Assembly (NCBI RefSeq): GCF_963259705.1
Contig: NC_081841.1
Coordinates: forward strand, 118,739,033 to 118,803,032
Direction of reading: 5' to 3'
Source: Myotis daubentonii
Taxonomy: Eukaryota; Chordata; Mammalia; Chiroptera; Vespertilionidae
DNA: 64,000 bases
Numbering within the stretch: position 1 is the stretch's first letter; every line of letters starts with the position of its first letter. The notes below the pieces were generated by a model. The model saw nothing but the letters and a program-made list of their open reading frames with translations, made no database searches and had not been told where the DNA came from. The translations under genes were made by a program, and so were the position numbers. This document shows, piece after piece, positions 34,803 to 49,718 of the stretch.

Positions 34803-37097
34803 AGCTCTGAAATGACGAGAATTCTGATAATATTAACAACTCCCGCTATTTTAAGTGGCGTTTCCACAAAAATGTCATTTCAAACAGGAAGAATTCCTGT
34901 TTATAGAGCTCAGAAGTTCTGTATAAAGCTTTCAAATGAGGAATGTACTGTTTATGTTTAACATTGAGACTTAATTGGCGTGCCGTTTTTTGACAGAAAC
35001 AGTTTACATCCTGAAGGTTCTAGTATTCACTTCTAAGAAGTATGTCAAATTGTGGTAAAACTCTTAAAATACACAATTATATTGCCGTGAAATGAATATG
35101 AACGTGTAAGAAGCAGTAGAAACACAAGTAAATAGAATCTAACTACATTTACTGCCGAGTTCAATTACCGAGATTACAGGTAGAAAGCTATGAAATGACG
35201 CGAATTCTGATAATATTAACGACACCGGACATTTTATGTGGCATTTTCACAAAAATGTCATTTCAAACAGGAAGAATTCCTGTTTATAGAACTCAGAACT
35301 TTTGTTCAAGGCTTAAATGAGGAGAATACGGTTAATGTTTACAATTGAGGGTGAATTGGCATGGCGTTATTTGACTGAAACAGTTTATATCGTGAAGGTT
35401 CTAGTATACACTTCAAGGGAAAACGTCAAATTGTGGTAAAACTCTTAAAATACACAATTATATTCCCAGAAAATGAATATGAACGTGTAAGAAGCAGTTG
35501 AAACACAAGTAAATAGAATCTAACTACATTTAGTGCTGAGTTCAATTACTGACATTAGAGGTAGAAAGCTCTGAAATGACGAGATTCTGATAATATTAAC
35601 AACTCCCGCTATTTTAAGTGGCGTTTCCACAAAAATGTCATTTCAAACAGGAAGAATTCCTGTTTATAGAGCTCAGAAGTTGTGTATAAAGCTTTTAAAT
35701 GAGGAGTGTACTGTTTATGTTTAACATTGAGACTTAATTGGCCAGGCGTTTTTTGACTGAAACAGTTTATACTGTGAAGGTTCTAGTATATACTTCTTAG
35801 GAAACTGTAAAAATGTGGTAAAACTCTTAAAATACACAATTATCTTTCAAGGAAATGATTATGAACTTGTGAAAAACTGTGGAAACACGAGTAAATAGAA
35901 TCTAAATAAGTTTAATGCCGAATTCAATTACCCAGATTACAAGTATAAAGCTCTGAAGTTTTGAGAATTCTGATAATATTAACAACCCCGGGTATTTTAT
36001 GTGGCGTTTTCACAAAAATGTCATTTCAAACAGGAAGAATTCCTGTTTATAGAGCTCAGAAGTTCTGTATAAAGCTTTCAAATGAGGAGTGTACTGTTTA
36101 TGTTTAACATTGAGACTTATTTGGCGTGCCGTTTTTTGACAGAAACAGTTTACATCCTGAAGGTTCTAGTATACACTTCTAAGAAATATGTCAAATTGTG
36201 GTAAAACTCTTAGAATACACAATTATATTCCCAGAAAATGAATATGAACGTGTAAGAAGCAGTTGAAACACAAGTAAATAGAATGTACCTACATTTAGTG
36301 CTGAGTTCAATTACTGACATTAGAGGTAGAAAGCTCTGAAATGACGAGAATTCTGATAATATTAACAACTCCCGCTATTTTAAGTGGCGTTTCCACAAAA
36401 ATGTCATTTCAAACAGGAAGAATTCCTGTTTATAGAGCTCAGAAGTTCTGTATAAATCTTTCAAATGAGGAGTCTACTATTTATGTTTAACATTGAGACT
36501 TAATTGGCCTGGCGTTTTTTGACTGAAACAGTTTATATCCTGAAGGTTCTAGAATATACTCCTAAGAAAAATGTCAAATAGTGGTAAAACTCTTAAAATA
36601 CCCAATTATATTCCAGGGAAATGAATATGAACTTGTAACAAACAGTTGAAACACGAGTAAATAGAGTCTAACTCCATTTAATGCCGAGTTCATTTACCTA
36701 GACTACAGGTAGAAAGCTCTGAAATGACGCGAATTCTGATAATATTAACAACTCCGGCTATTTTAAGTGGCGTTTTCACAAAAATGTCATTTCCAACAGG
36801 AAGAATTCCTGTTTATAGAGCTCAGAAGTTCTGTATAAAGCTTTCAAATGAGGAGTGTACTGTTTATGTTTAACATTGAGACTTTTTTGGCGTGCCGTTT
36901 TTTGACAGAAACAGTTTACATCCTGAAGGTTCTAGTATACACTTCTAAGAGATATGTCAAATTGTGGTAAAACTCTTAGAATACACAATTATATTCCCAG
37001 AAAATGAATATGAACGTGTAAGAAGCAGTTGAAACACAAGTAAATAGAATGTACCTACATTTAGTGCTGAGTTCAATTACTGACATTAGAGGTAGAA
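34803..37097. repeat. HOR unit 18: six-mer A-B-C-D-A/E-F
   Basis: 2295-bp unit with starts at 34803, 35186, 35567, 35949, 36332 and 36715. The fifth monomer is E but with an A-type GTTCTG and TTTCAAATG; it turns to E between 36463 and 36471. A private change gives TATAAATCTTTC, removing the HindIII site. A related A/E monomer is at 56218. Confidence 0.91.
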
Positions 37098-39009
37098 AGC
37101 TCTGAAATGACGAGAATTCTGATAATATTAACAACTCCCGCTATTTTAAGTGGCGTTTCCACAAAAATGTCATTTCAAACAGGAAGAATTCCTGTTTATA
37201 GAGCTCAGAAGTTCTGTATAAAGCTTTCAAATGAGGAATGTACTGTTTATGTTTAACATTGAGACTTAATTGGCGTGCCGTTTTTTGACAGAAACAGTTT
37301 ACATCCTGAAGGTTCTAGTATTCACTTCTAAGAAGTATGTCAAATTGTGGTAAAACTCTTAAAATACACAATTATATTGCCGTGAAATGAATATGAACGT
37401 GTAAGAAGCAGTAGAAACACAAGTAAATAGAATCTAACTACATTTACTGCCGAGTTCAATTACCGAGATTACAGGTAGAAAGCTATGAAATGACGCGAAT
37501 TCTGATAATATTAACGACACCGGACATTTTATGTGGCATTTTCACAAAAATGTCATTTCAAACAGGAACAATTCCTGTTTATAGAACTCAGAACTTTTGT
37601 TCAAGGCTTAAATGAGGAGAATACGGTTAATGTTTACAATTGAGGGTGAATTGGCATGGCGTTATTTGACTGAAACAGTTTATATCGTGAAGGTTCTAGT
37701 ATACACTTCAAGGGAAAACGTCAAATTGTGGTAAAACTCTTAAAATACACAATTATATTCCCAGAAAATGAATATGAACGTGTAAGAAGCAGTTGAAACA
37801 CAAGTAAATAGAATCTAACTACATTTAGTGCTGAGTTCAATTACTGACATTAGAGGTAGAAAGCTCTGAAATGACGAGATTCTGATAATATTAACAACTC
37901 CCGCTATTTTAAGTGGCGTTTCCACAAAAATGTCATTTCAAACAGGAAGAATTCCTGTTTATAGAGCTCAGAAGTTGTGTATAAAGCTTTTAAATGAGGA
38001 GTGTACTGTTTATGTTTAACATTGAGACTTAATTGGCCAGGCGTTTTTTGACTGAAACAGTTTATACTGTGAAGGTTCTAGTATATACTTCTTAGGAAAC
38101 TGTAAAAATGTGGTAAAACTCTTAAAATACACAATTATCTTTCAAGGAAATGATTATGAACTTGTGAAAAACTGTTGAAACACGAGTAAATAGAATCTAA
38201 ATAAGTTTAATGCCGAATTCAATTACCCAGATTACAAGTATAAAGCTCTGAAGTTATGAGAATTCTGATAATATTAACAACCCCGGGTATTTTATGTGGC
38301 GTTTTCACAAAAATGTCATTTCCAACAGGAAGAATTCCTGTTTATAGAGCTCAGAAGTTCTGTATAAAGCTTTTAAATGAGGGGTCTACTATTTATGTTT
38401 AACATTGAGACTTAATTGGCCTGGCGTTTTTTGACTGAAACAGTTTATATCCTGAAGGTTCTAGAATATACTCCTAAGAAAAATGTCAAATAGTGGTAAA
38501 ACTCTTAAAATACCCAATTATATTCCAGGGAAATGAATATGAACTTGTAACAAACAGTTGAAACACGAGTAAATAGAGTCTAACTCCATTTAATGCCGAG
38601 TTCATTTACCTAGACTACAGGTAGAAAGCTCTGAAATGACGCGAATTCTGATAATATTAACAACTCCGGCTATTTTAAGTGGCGTTTTCACAAAAATGTC
38701 ATTTCCAACAGGAAGAATTCCTGTTTATAGAGCTCAGAAGTTCTGTATAAAGCTTTCAAATGAGGAGTGTACTGTTTATGTTTAACATTGAGACTTTTTT
38801 GGCGTGCCGTTTTTTGACAGAAACAGTTTACATCCTGAAGGTTCTAGTATACACTTCTAAGAGATATGTCAAATTGTGGTAAAACTCTTAGAATACACAA
38901 TTATATTCCCAGAAAATGAATATGAACGTGTAAGAAGCAGTTGAAACACAAGTAAATAGAATGTACCTACATTTAGTGCTGAGTTCAATTACTGACATTA
39001 GAGGTAGAA
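37098..39009. repeat. HOR unit 19: five-mer A-B-C-D/E-F
   Basis: 1912-bp unit with starts at 37098, 37481, 37862, 38244 and 38627. The D/E monomer starts GAAGTTATGAG, shared with units 20 and 23, and has no 2-bp deletion. Confidence 0.92.
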
Positions 39010-40921
39010 AGCTCTGAAATGACGAGAATTCTGATAATATTAACAACTCCCGCTATTTTAAGTGGCGTTTCCACAAAAATGTCATTTCAAACAGGAAGAA
39101 TTCCTGTTTATAGAGCTCAGAAGTTCTGTATAAAGCTTTCAAATGAGGAATGTACTGTTTATGTTTAACATTGAGACTTAATTGGCGTGCCGTTTTTTGA
39201 CAGAAACAGTTTACATCCTGAAGGTTCTAGTATTCACTTCTAAGAAGTATGTCAAATTGTGGTAAAACTCTTAAAATACACAATTATATTGCCGTGAAAT
39301 GAATATGAACGTGTAAGAAGCAGTAGAAACACAAGTAAATAGAATCTAACTACATTTACTGCCGAGTTCAATTACCGAGATTACAGGTAGAAAGCTATGA
39401 AATGACGCGAATTCTGATAATATTAACGACACCGGACATTTTATGTGGCATTTTCACAAAAATGTCATTTCAAACAGGAAGAATTCCTGTTTATAGAACT
39501 CAGAACTTTTGTTCAAGGCTTAAATGAGGAGAATACGGTTAATGTTTACAATTGAGGGTGAATTGGCATGGCGTTATTTGACTGAAACAGTTTATATCGT
39601 GAAGGTTCTAGTATACACTTCAAGGGAAAACGTCAAATTGTGGTAAAACTCTTAAAATACACAATTATATTCCCAGAAAATGAATATGAACGTGTAAGAA
39701 GCAGTTGAAACACAAGTAAATAGAATCTAACTACATTTAGTGCTGAGTTCAATTACTGACATTAGAGGTAGAAAGCTCTGAAATGACGAGATTCTGATAA
39801 TATTAACAACTCCCGCTATTTTAAGTGGCGTTTCCACAAAAATGTCATTTCAAACTGGAAGAATTCCTGTTTATAGAGCTCAGAAGTTGTGTATAAAGCT
39901 TTTAAATGAGGAGTGTACTGTTTATGTTTAACATTGAGACTTAATTGGCCAGGCGTTTTTTGACTGAAACAGTTTATACTGTGAAGGTTCTAGTATATAC
40001 TTCTTAGGAAACTGTAAAAATGTGGTAAAACTCTTAAAATACACAATTATCTTTCAAGGAAATGATTATGAACTTGTGAAAAACTGTTGAAACACGAGTA
40101 AATAGAATCTAAATAAGTTTAATGCCGAATTCAATTACCCAGATTACAAGTATAAAGCTCTGAAGTTATGAGAATTCTGATAATATTAACAACCCCGGGT
40201 ATTTTATGTGGCGTTTTCACAAAAATGTCATTTCCAACAGGAAGAATTCCTGTTTATAGAGCTCAGAAGTTCTGTATAAAGCTTTTAAATGAGGGGTCTA
40301 CTATTTATGTTTAACATTGAGACTTAATTGGCCTGGCGTTTTTTGACTGAAACAGTTTATATCCTGAAGGTTCTAGAATATACTCCTAAGAAAAATGTCA
40401 AATAGTGGTAAAACTCTTAAAATACCCAATTATATTCCAGGGAAATGAATATGAACTTGTAACAAACAGTTGAAACACGAGTAAATAGAGTCTAACTCCA
40501 TTTAATGCCGAGTTCATTTACCTAGACTACAGGTAGAAAGCTCTGAAATGACGCGAATTCTGATAATATTAACAACTCCGGCTATTTTAAGTGGCGTTTT
40601 CACAAAAATGTCATTTCCAACAGGAAGAATTCCTGTTTATAGAGCTCAGAAGTTCTGTATAAAGCTTTCAAATGAGGAGTGTACTGTTTATGTTTAACAT
40701 TGAGACTTTTTTGGCGTGCCGTTTTTTGACAGAAACAGTTTACATCCTGAAGGTTCTAGTATACACTTCTAAGAGATATGTCAAATTGTGGTAAAACTCT
40801 TAGAATACACAATTATATTCCCAGAAAATGAATATGAACGTGTAAGAAGCAGTTGAAACACAAGTAAATAGAATGTACCTACATTTAGTGCTGAGTTCAA
40901 TTACTGACATTAGAGGTAGAA
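39010..40921. repeat. HOR unit 20: five-mer A-B-C-D/E-F
   Basis: 1912-bp unit with starts at 39010, 39393, 39774, 40156 and 40539. It shares GAAGTTATGAG with unit 19, its apparent tandem duplicate. C has AAACTGGAAG, which breaks one pair of the conserved palindrome. Confidence 0.92.
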
Positions 40922-43216
40922 AGCTCTGAAATGACGAGAATTCTGATAATATTAACAACTCCCGCTATTTTAAGTGGCGTTTCCACAAAAATGTCATTTC
41001 AAACAGGAAGAATTCCTGTTTATAGAGCTCAGAAGTTCTGTATAAAGCTTTCAAATGAGGAATGTACTGTTTATGTTTAACATTGAGACTTAATTGGCGT
41101 GCCGTTTTTTGACAGAAACAGTTTACATCCTGAAGGTTCTAGTATTCACTTCTAAGAAGTATGTCAAATTGTGGTAAAACTCTTAAAATACACAATTATA
41201 TTGCCGTGAAATGAATATGAACGTGTAAGAAGCAGTAGAAACACAAGTAAATAGAATCTAACTACATTTACTGCCGAGTTCAATTACCGAGATTACAGGT
41301 AGAAAGCTATGAAATGACGCGAATTCTGATAATATTAACGACACCGGACATTTTATGTGGCATTTTCACAAAAATGTCATTTCAAACAGGAAGAATTCCT
41401 GTTTATAGAACTCAGAACTTTTGTTCAAGGCTTAAATGAGGAGAATACGGTTAATGTTTACAATTGAGGGTGAATTGGCATGGCGTTATTTGACTGAAAC
41501 AGTTTATATCGTGAAGGTTCTAGTATACACTTCAAGGGAAAACGTCAAATTGTGGTAAAACTCTTAAAATACACAATTATATTCCCAGAAAATGAATATG
41601 AACGTGTAAGAAGCAGTTGAAACACAAGTAAATAGAATCTAACTACATTTAGTGCTGAGTTCAATTACTGACATTAGAGGTAGAAAGCTCTGAAATGACG
41701 AGATTCTGATAATATTAACAACTCCCGCTATTTTAAGTGGCGTTTCCACAAAAATGTCATTTCAAACAGGAAGAATTCCTGTTTATAGAGCTCAGAAGTT
41801 GTGTATAAAGCTTTTAAATGAGGAGTGTACTGTTTATGTTTAACATTGAGACTTATTTGGCCAGGCGTTTTTTGACTGAAACAGTTTATACTGTGAAGGT
41901 TCTAGTATATACTTCTTAGGAAACTGTAAAAATGTGGTAAAACTCTTAAAATACACAATTATCTTTCAAGGAAATGATTATGAACTTGTGAAAAACTGTG
42001 GAAACACGAGTAAATAGAATCTAAATAAGTTTAATGCCGAATTCAATTACCCAGATTACAAGTATAAAGCTCTGAAGTTTTGAGAATTCTGATAATAATA
42101 ACAACCCCGGGTATTTTATGTGGCGTTTTCACAAAAATGTCATTTCCAACAGGAAGAATTCCTGTTTATAGAGCTCAGAAGTTCTGTATAAAGCTTTCAA
42201 ATGAGGAGTGTACTGTTTATGTTTAACATTGAGACTTATTTGGCGTGCCGTTTTTTGACAGAAACAGTTTACATCCTGAAGGTTCTAGTATACACTTCTA
42301 AGAAATATGTCAAATTGTGGTAAAACTCTTAGAATACACAATTATATTCCCAGAAAATGAATATGAACGTGTAAGAAGCAGTTGAAACACAAGTAAATAG
42401 AATGTACCTACATTTAGTGCTGAGTTCAATTACTGACATTAGAGGTAGAAAGCTCTGAAATGACGAGAATTCTGATAATATTAACAACTCCCGCTATTTT
42501 AAGTGGCGTTTCCACAAAAATGTCATTTCAAACAGGAAGAATTCCTGTTTATAGAGCTCAGAAGTTGTGTATAAAGCTTTTAAATGAGGAGTCTACTATT
42601 TATGTTTAACATTGAGACTTAATTGGCCTGGCGTTTTTTGACTGAAACAGTTTATATCCTGAAGGTTCTAGAATATACTCCTAAGAAAAATGTCAAATAG
42701 TGGTAAAACTCTTAAAATACCCAATTATATTCCAGGGAAATGAATATGAACTTGTAACAAACAGTTGAAACACGAGTAAATAGAGTCTAACTCCATTTAA
42801 TGCCGAGTTCATTTACCTAGACTACAGGTAGAAAGCTCTGAAATGACGCGAATTCTGATAATATTAACAACTCCGGCTATTTTAAGTGGCGTTTTCACAA
42901 AAATGTCATTTCCAACAGGAAGAATTCCTGTTTATAGAGCTCAGAAGTTCTGTATAAAGCTTTCAAATGAGGAGTGTACTGTTTATGTTTAACATTGAGA
43001 CTTTTTTGGCGTGCCGTTTTTTGACAGAAACAGTTTACATCCTGAAGGTTCTAGTATACACTTCTAAGAAATATGTCAAATTGTGGTAAAACTCTTAGAA
43101 TACACAATTATATTCCCAGAAAATGAATATGAACGTGTAAGAAGCAGTTGAAACACAAGTAAATAGAATGTACCTACATTTAGTGCTGAGTTCAATTACT
43201 GACATTAGAGGTAGAA
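40922..43216. repeat. HOR unit 21: six-mer A-B-C-D-E-F
   Basis: 2295-bp unit with starts at 40922, 41305, 41686, 42068, 42451 and 42834. D has GATAATAATAAC (for GATAATATTAAC), and C has GACTTATTTGGCCAGG. Both markers also occur in units 22, 24 and 25. Confidence 0.93.
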
Positions 43217-45511
43217 AGCTCTGAAATGACGAGAATTCTGATAATATTAACAACTCCCGCTATTTTAAGTGGCGTTTCCACAAAAATGTCATTTCAAACA
43301 GGAAGAATTCCTGTTTATAGAGCTCAGAAGTTCTGTATAAAGCTTTCAAATGAGGAATGTACTGTTTATGTTTAACATTGAGACTTAATTGGCGTGCCGT
43401 TTTTTGACAGAAACAGTTTACATCCTGAAGGTTCTAGTATTCACTTCTAAGAAGTATGTCAAATTGTGGTAAAACTCTTAAAATACACAATTATATTGCC
43501 GTGAAATGAATATGAACGTGTAAGAAGCAGTAGAAACACAAGTAAATAGAATCTAACTACATTTACTGCCGAGTTCAATTACCGAGATTACAGGAAGAAA
43601 GCTATGAAATGACGCGAATTCTGATAATATTAACGACACCGGACATTTTATGTGGCATTTTCACAAAAATGTCATTTCAAACAGGAAGAATTCCTGTTTA
43701 TAGAACTCAGAACTTTTGTTCAAGGCTTAAATGAGGAGAATACGGTTAATGTTTACAATTGAGGGTGAATTGGCATGGCGTTATTTGACTGAAACAGTTT
43801 ATATCGTGAAGGTTCTAGTATACACTTCAAGGGAAAACGTCAAATTGTGGTAAAACTCTTAAAATACACAATTATATTCCCAGAAAATGAATATGAACGT
43901 GTAAGAAGCAGTTGAAACACAAGTAAATAGAATCTAACTACATTTAGTGCTGAGTTCAATTACTGACATTAGAGGTAGAAAGCTCTGAAATGACGAGATT
44001 CTGATAATATTAACAACTCCCGCTATTTTAAGTGGCGTTTCCACAAAAATGTCATTTCAAACAGGAAGAATTCCTGTTTATAGAGCTCAGAAGTTGTGTA
44101 TAAAGCTTTTAAATGAGGAGTGTACTGTTTATGTTTAACATTGAGACTTATTTGGCCAGGCGTTTTTTGACTGAAACAGTTTATACTGTGAAGGTTCTAG
44201 TATATACTTCTTAGGAAACTGTAAAAATGTGGTAAAACTCTTAAAATACACAATTATCTTTCAAGGAAATGATTATGAACTTGTGAAAAACTGTGGAAAC
44301 ACGAGTAAATAGAATCTAAATAAGTTTAATGCCGAATTCAATTACCCAGATTACAAGTATAAAGCTCTGAAGTTTTGAGAATTCTGATAATAATAACAAC
44401 CCCGGGTATTTTATGTGGCGTTTTCACAAAAATGTCATTTCCAACAGGAAGAATTCCTGTTTATAGAGCTCAGAAGTTCTGTATAAAGCTTTCAAATGAG
44501 GAGTGTACTGTTTATGTTTAACATTGAGACTTATTTGGCGTGCCGTTTTTTGACAGAAACAGTTTACATCCTGAAGGTTCTAGTATACACTTCTAAGAAA
44601 TATGTCAAATTGTGGTAAAACTCTTAGAATACACAATTATATTCCCAGAAAATGAATATGAACGTGTAAGAAGCAGTTGAAACACAAGTAAATAGAATGT
44701 ACCTACATTTAGTGCTGAGTTCAATTACTGACATTAGAGGTAGAAAGCTCTGAAATGACGAGAATTCTGATAATATTAACAACTCCCGCTATTTTAAGTG
44801 GCGTTTCCACAAAAATGTCATTTCAAACAGGAAGAATTCCTGTTTATAGAGCTCAGAAGTTGTGTATAAAGCTTTTAAATGAGGAGTCTACTATTTATGT
44901 TTAACATTGAGACTTAATTGGCCTGGCGTTTTTTGACTGAAACAGTTTATATCCTGAAGGTTCTAGAATATACTCCTAAGAAAAATGTCAAATAGTGGTA
45001 AAACTCTTAAAATACCCAATTATATTCCAGGGAAATGAATATGAACTTGTAACAAACAGTTGAAACACGAGTAAATAGAGTCTAACTCCATTTAATGCCG
45101 AGTTCATTTACCTAGACTACAGGTAGAAAGCTCTGAAATGACGCGAATTCTGATAATATTAACAACTCCGGCTATTTTAAGTGGCGTTTTCACAAAAATG
45201 TCATTTCCAACAGGAAGAATTCCTGTTTATAGAGCTCAGAAGTTCTGTATAGAGCTTTCAAATGAGGAGTGTACTGTTTATGTTTAACATTGAGACTTTT
45301 TTGGCGTGCCGTTTTTTGACAGAAACAGTTTACATCCTGAAGGTTCTAGTATACACTTCTAAGAAATATGTCAAATTGTGGTAAAACTCTTAGAATACAC
45401 AATTATATTCCCAGAAAATGAATATGAACGTGTAAGAAGCAGTTGAAACACAAGTAAATAGAATGTACCTACATTTAGTGCTGAGTTCAATTACTGACAT
45501 TAGAGGTAGAA
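43217..45511. repeat. HOR unit 22: six-mer A-B-C-D-E-F
   Basis: 2295-bp unit with starts at 43217, 43600, 43981, 44363, 44746 and 45129. A ends ACAGGAAGAAAGC and F has GTATAGAGCTTTC. Both private variants recur in unit 25, 6502 bp downstream. Confidence 0.93.
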
Positions 45512-47423
45512 AGCTCTGAAATGACGAGAATTCTGATAATATTAACAACTCCCGCTATTTTAAGTGGCGTTTCCACAAAAATGTCATTTCAAACAGGAAG
45601 AATTCCTGTTTATAGAGCTCAGAAGTTCTGTATAAAGCTTTCAAATGAGGAATGTACTGTTTATGTTTAACATTGAGACTTAATTGGCGTGCCGTTTTTT
45701 GACAGAAACAGTTTACATCCTGAAGTTTCTAGTATTCACTTCTAAGAAGTATGTCAAATTGTGGTAAAACTCTTAAAATACACATTTATATTGCCGTGAA
45801 ATGAATATGAATGTGTAAGAAGCAGTAGAAACACAAGTAAATAGAATCTAACTACATTTACTGCCGAGTTCAATTACCGAGATTACAGGTAGAAAGCTAT
45901 GAAATGACGCGAATTCTGATAATATTAACGACACCAGACATTTTATGTGGCATTTTCACAAAAATGTCATTTCAAACAGGAAGAATTCCTGTTTATAGAA
46001 CTCAGAACTTTTGTTCAAGGCTTAAATGAGGAGAATACGGTTAATGTTTACAATTGAGGGTGAATTGGCATGGCGTTATTTGACTGAAACAGTTTATATC
46101 GTGAAGGTTCTAGTATACACTTCAAGGGAAAACGTCAAATTGTGGTAAAACTCTTAAAATACACAATTATATTCCCAGAAAATGAATATGAACGTGTAAG
46201 AAGCAGTTGAAACACAAGTAAATAGAATCTAACTACATTTAGTGCTGAGTTCAATTACTGACATTAGAGGTAGAAAGCTCTGAAATGACGAGATTCTGAT
46301 AATATTAACAACTCCCGCTATTTTAAGTGGCGTTTCCACAAAAATGTCATTTCAAACAGGAAGAATTCCTGTTTATAGAGCTCAGAAGTTGTGTATAAAG
46401 CTTTTAAATGAGGAGTGTACTGTTTATGTTTAACATTGAGACTTAATTGGCCAGGCGTTTTTTGACTGAAACAGTTTATACTGTGAAGGTTCTAGTATAT
46501 ACTTCTTAGGAAACTGTAAAAATGTGGTAAAACTCTTAAAATACACAATTATCTTTCAAGGAAATGATTATGAACTTGTGAAAAACTGTTGAAACACGAG
46601 TAAATAGAATCTAAATAAGTTTAATGCCGAATTCAATTACCCAGATTACAAGTATAAAGCTCTGAAGTTATGAGAATTCTGATAATATTAACAACCCCGG
46701 GTATTTTATGTGGCGTTTTCACAAAAATGTCATTTCCAACAGGAAGAATTCCTGTTTATAGAGCTCAGAAGTTCTGTATAAAGCTTTTAAATGAGGGGTC
46801 TACTATTTATGTTTAACATTGAGACTTAATTGGCCTGGCGTTTTTTGACTGAAACAGTTTATATCCTGAAGGTTCTAGAATATACTCCTAAGAAAAATGT
46901 CAAATAGTGGTAAAACTCTTAAAATACCCAATTATATTCCAGGGAAATGAATATGAACTTGTAACAAACAGTTGAAACACGAGTAAATAGAGTCTAACTC
47001 CATTTAATGCCGAGTTCATTTACCTAGACTACAGGTAGAAAGCTCTGAAATGACGCGAATTCTGATAATATTAACAACTCCGGCTATTTTAAGTGGCGTT
47101 TTCACAAAAATGTCATTTCCAACAGGAAGAATTCCTGTTTATAGAGCTCAGAAGTTCTGTATAAAGCTTTCAAATGAGGAGTGTACTGTTTATGTTTAAC
47201 ATTGAGACTTTTTTGGCGTGCCGTTTTTTGACAGAAACAGTTTACATCCTGAAGGTTCTAGTATACACTTCTAAGAGATATGTCAAATTGTGGTAAAACT
47301 CTTAGAATACACAATTATATTCCCAGAAAATGAATATGAACGTGTAAGAAGCAGTTGAAACACAAGTAAATAGAATGTACCTACATTTAGTGCTGAGTTC
47401 AATTACTGACATTAGAGGTAGAA
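45512..47423. repeat. HOR unit 23: five-mer A-B-C-D/E-F
   Basis: 1912-bp unit with starts at 45512, 45895, 46276, 46658 and 47041. A has GAAGTTTCTAG, CACATTTATATTGC and GAATGTGTAAG; B has CACCAGAC. All four are shared with unit 26. The D/E start (GAAGTTATGAG) links it to units 19 and 20 instead. Confidence 0.92.
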
Positions 47424-49718
47424 AGCTCTGAAATGACGAGAATTCTGATAATATTAACAACTCCCGCTATTTTAAGTGGCGTTTCCACAAAAATGTCATT
47501 TCAAACAGGAAGAATTCCTGTTTATAGAGCTCAGAAGTTCTGTATAAAGCTTTCAAATGAGGAATGTACTGTTTATGTTTAACATTGAGACTTAATTGGC
47601 GTGCCGTTTTTTGACAGAAACAGTTTACATCCTGAAGGTTCTAGTATTCACTTCTAAGAAGTATGTCAAATTGTGGTAAAACTCTTAAAATACACAATTA
47701 TATTGCCGTGAAATGAATATGAACGTGTAAGAAGCAGTAGAAACACAAGTAAATAGAATCTAACTACATTTACTGCCGAGTTCAATTACCGAGATTACAG
47801 GTAGAAAGCTATGAAATGACGCGAATTCTGATAATATTAACGACACCGGACATTTTATGTGGCATTTTCACAAAAATGTCATTTCAAACAGGAAGAATTC
47901 CTGTTTATAGAACTCAGAACTTTTGTTCAAGGCTTAAATGAGGAGAATACGGTTAATGTTTACAATTGAGGGTGAATTGGCATGGCGTTATTTGACTGAA
48001 ACAGTTTATATCGTGAAGGTTCTAGTATACACTTCAAGGGAAAACGTCAAATTGTGGTAAAACTCTTAAAATACACAATTATATTCCCAGAAAATGAATA
48101 TGAACGTGTAAGAAGCAGTTGAAACACAAGTAAATAGAATCTAACTACATTTAGTGCTGAGTTCAATTACTGACATTAGAGGTAGAAAGCTCTGAAATGA
48201 CGAGATTCTGATAATATTAACAACTCCCGCTATTTTAAGTGGCGTTTCCACAAAAATGTCATTTCAAACAGGAAGAATTCCTGTTTATAGAGCTCAGAAG
48301 TTGTGTATAAAGCTTTTAAATGAGGAGTGTACTGTTTATGTTTAACATTGAGACTTATTTGGCCAGGCGTTTTTTGACTGAAACAGTTTATACTGTGAAG
48401 GTTCTAGTATATACTTCTTAGGAAACTGTAAAAATGTGGTAAAACTCTTAAAATACACAATTATCTTTCAAGGAAATGATTATGAACTTGTGAAAAACTG
48501 TGGAAACACGAGTAAATAGAATCTAAATAAGTTTAATGCCGAATTCAATTACCCAGATTACAAGTATAAAGCTCTGAAGTTTTGAGAATTCTGATAATAA
48601 TAACAACCCCGGGTATTTTATGTGGCGTTTTCACAAAAATGTCATTTCCAACAGGAAGAATTCCTGTTTATAGAGCTCAGAAGTTCTGTATAAAGCTTTC
48701 AAATGAGGAGTGTACTGTTTATGTTTAACATTGAGACTTATTTGGCGTGCCGTTTTTTGACAGAAACAGTTTACATCCTGAAGGTTCTAGTATACACTTC
48801 TAAGAAATATGTCAAATTGTGGTAAAACTCTTAGAATACACAATTATATTCCCAGAAAATGAATATGAACGTGTAAGAAGCAGTTGAAACACAAGTAAAT
48901 AGAATGTACCTACATTTAGTGCTGAGTTCAATTACTGACATTAGAGGTAGAAAGCTCTGAAATGACGAGAATTCTGATAATATTAACAACTCCCGCTATT
49001 TTAAGTGGCGTTTCCACAAAAATGTCATTTCAAACAGGAAGAATTCCTGTTTATAGAGCTCAGAAGTTGTGTATAAAGCTTTTAAATGAGGAGTCTACTA
49101 TTTATGTTTAACATTGAGACTTAATTGGCCTGGCGTTTTTTGACTGAAACAGTTTATATCCTGAAGGTTCTAGAATATACTCCTAAGAAAAATGTCAAAT
49201 AGTGGTAAAACTCTTAAAATACCCAATTATATTCCAGGGAAATGAATATGAACTTGTAACAAACAGTTGAAACACGAGTAAATAGAGTCTAACTCCATTT
49301 AATGCCGAGTTCATTTACCTAGACTACAGGTAGAAAGCTCTGAAATGACGCGAATTCTGATAATATTAACAACTCCGGCTATTTTAAGTGGCGTTTTCAC
49401 AAAAATGTCATTTCCAACAGGAAGAATTCCTGTTTATAGAGCTCAGAAGTTCTGTATAAAGCTTTCAAATGAGGAGTGTACTGTTTATGTTTAACATTGA
49501 GACTTTTTTGGCGTGCCGTTTTTTGACAGAAACAGTTTACATCCTGAAGGTTCTAGTATACACTTCTAAGAAATATGTCAAATTGTGGTAAAACTCTTAG
49601 AATACACAATTATATTCCCAGAAAATGAATATGAACGTGTAAGAAGCAGTTGAAACACAAGTAAATAGAATGTACCTACATTTAGTGCTGAGTTCAATTA
49701 CTGACATTAGAGGTAGAA
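47424..49718. repeat. HOR unit 24: six-mer A-B-C-D-E-F
   Basis: 2295-bp unit with starts at 47424, 47807, 48188, 48570, 48953 and 49336. It is the counterpart of unit 21 in the 6502-bp duplication, with D GATAATAATAAC and C GACTTATTTGG. Confidence 0.93.
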
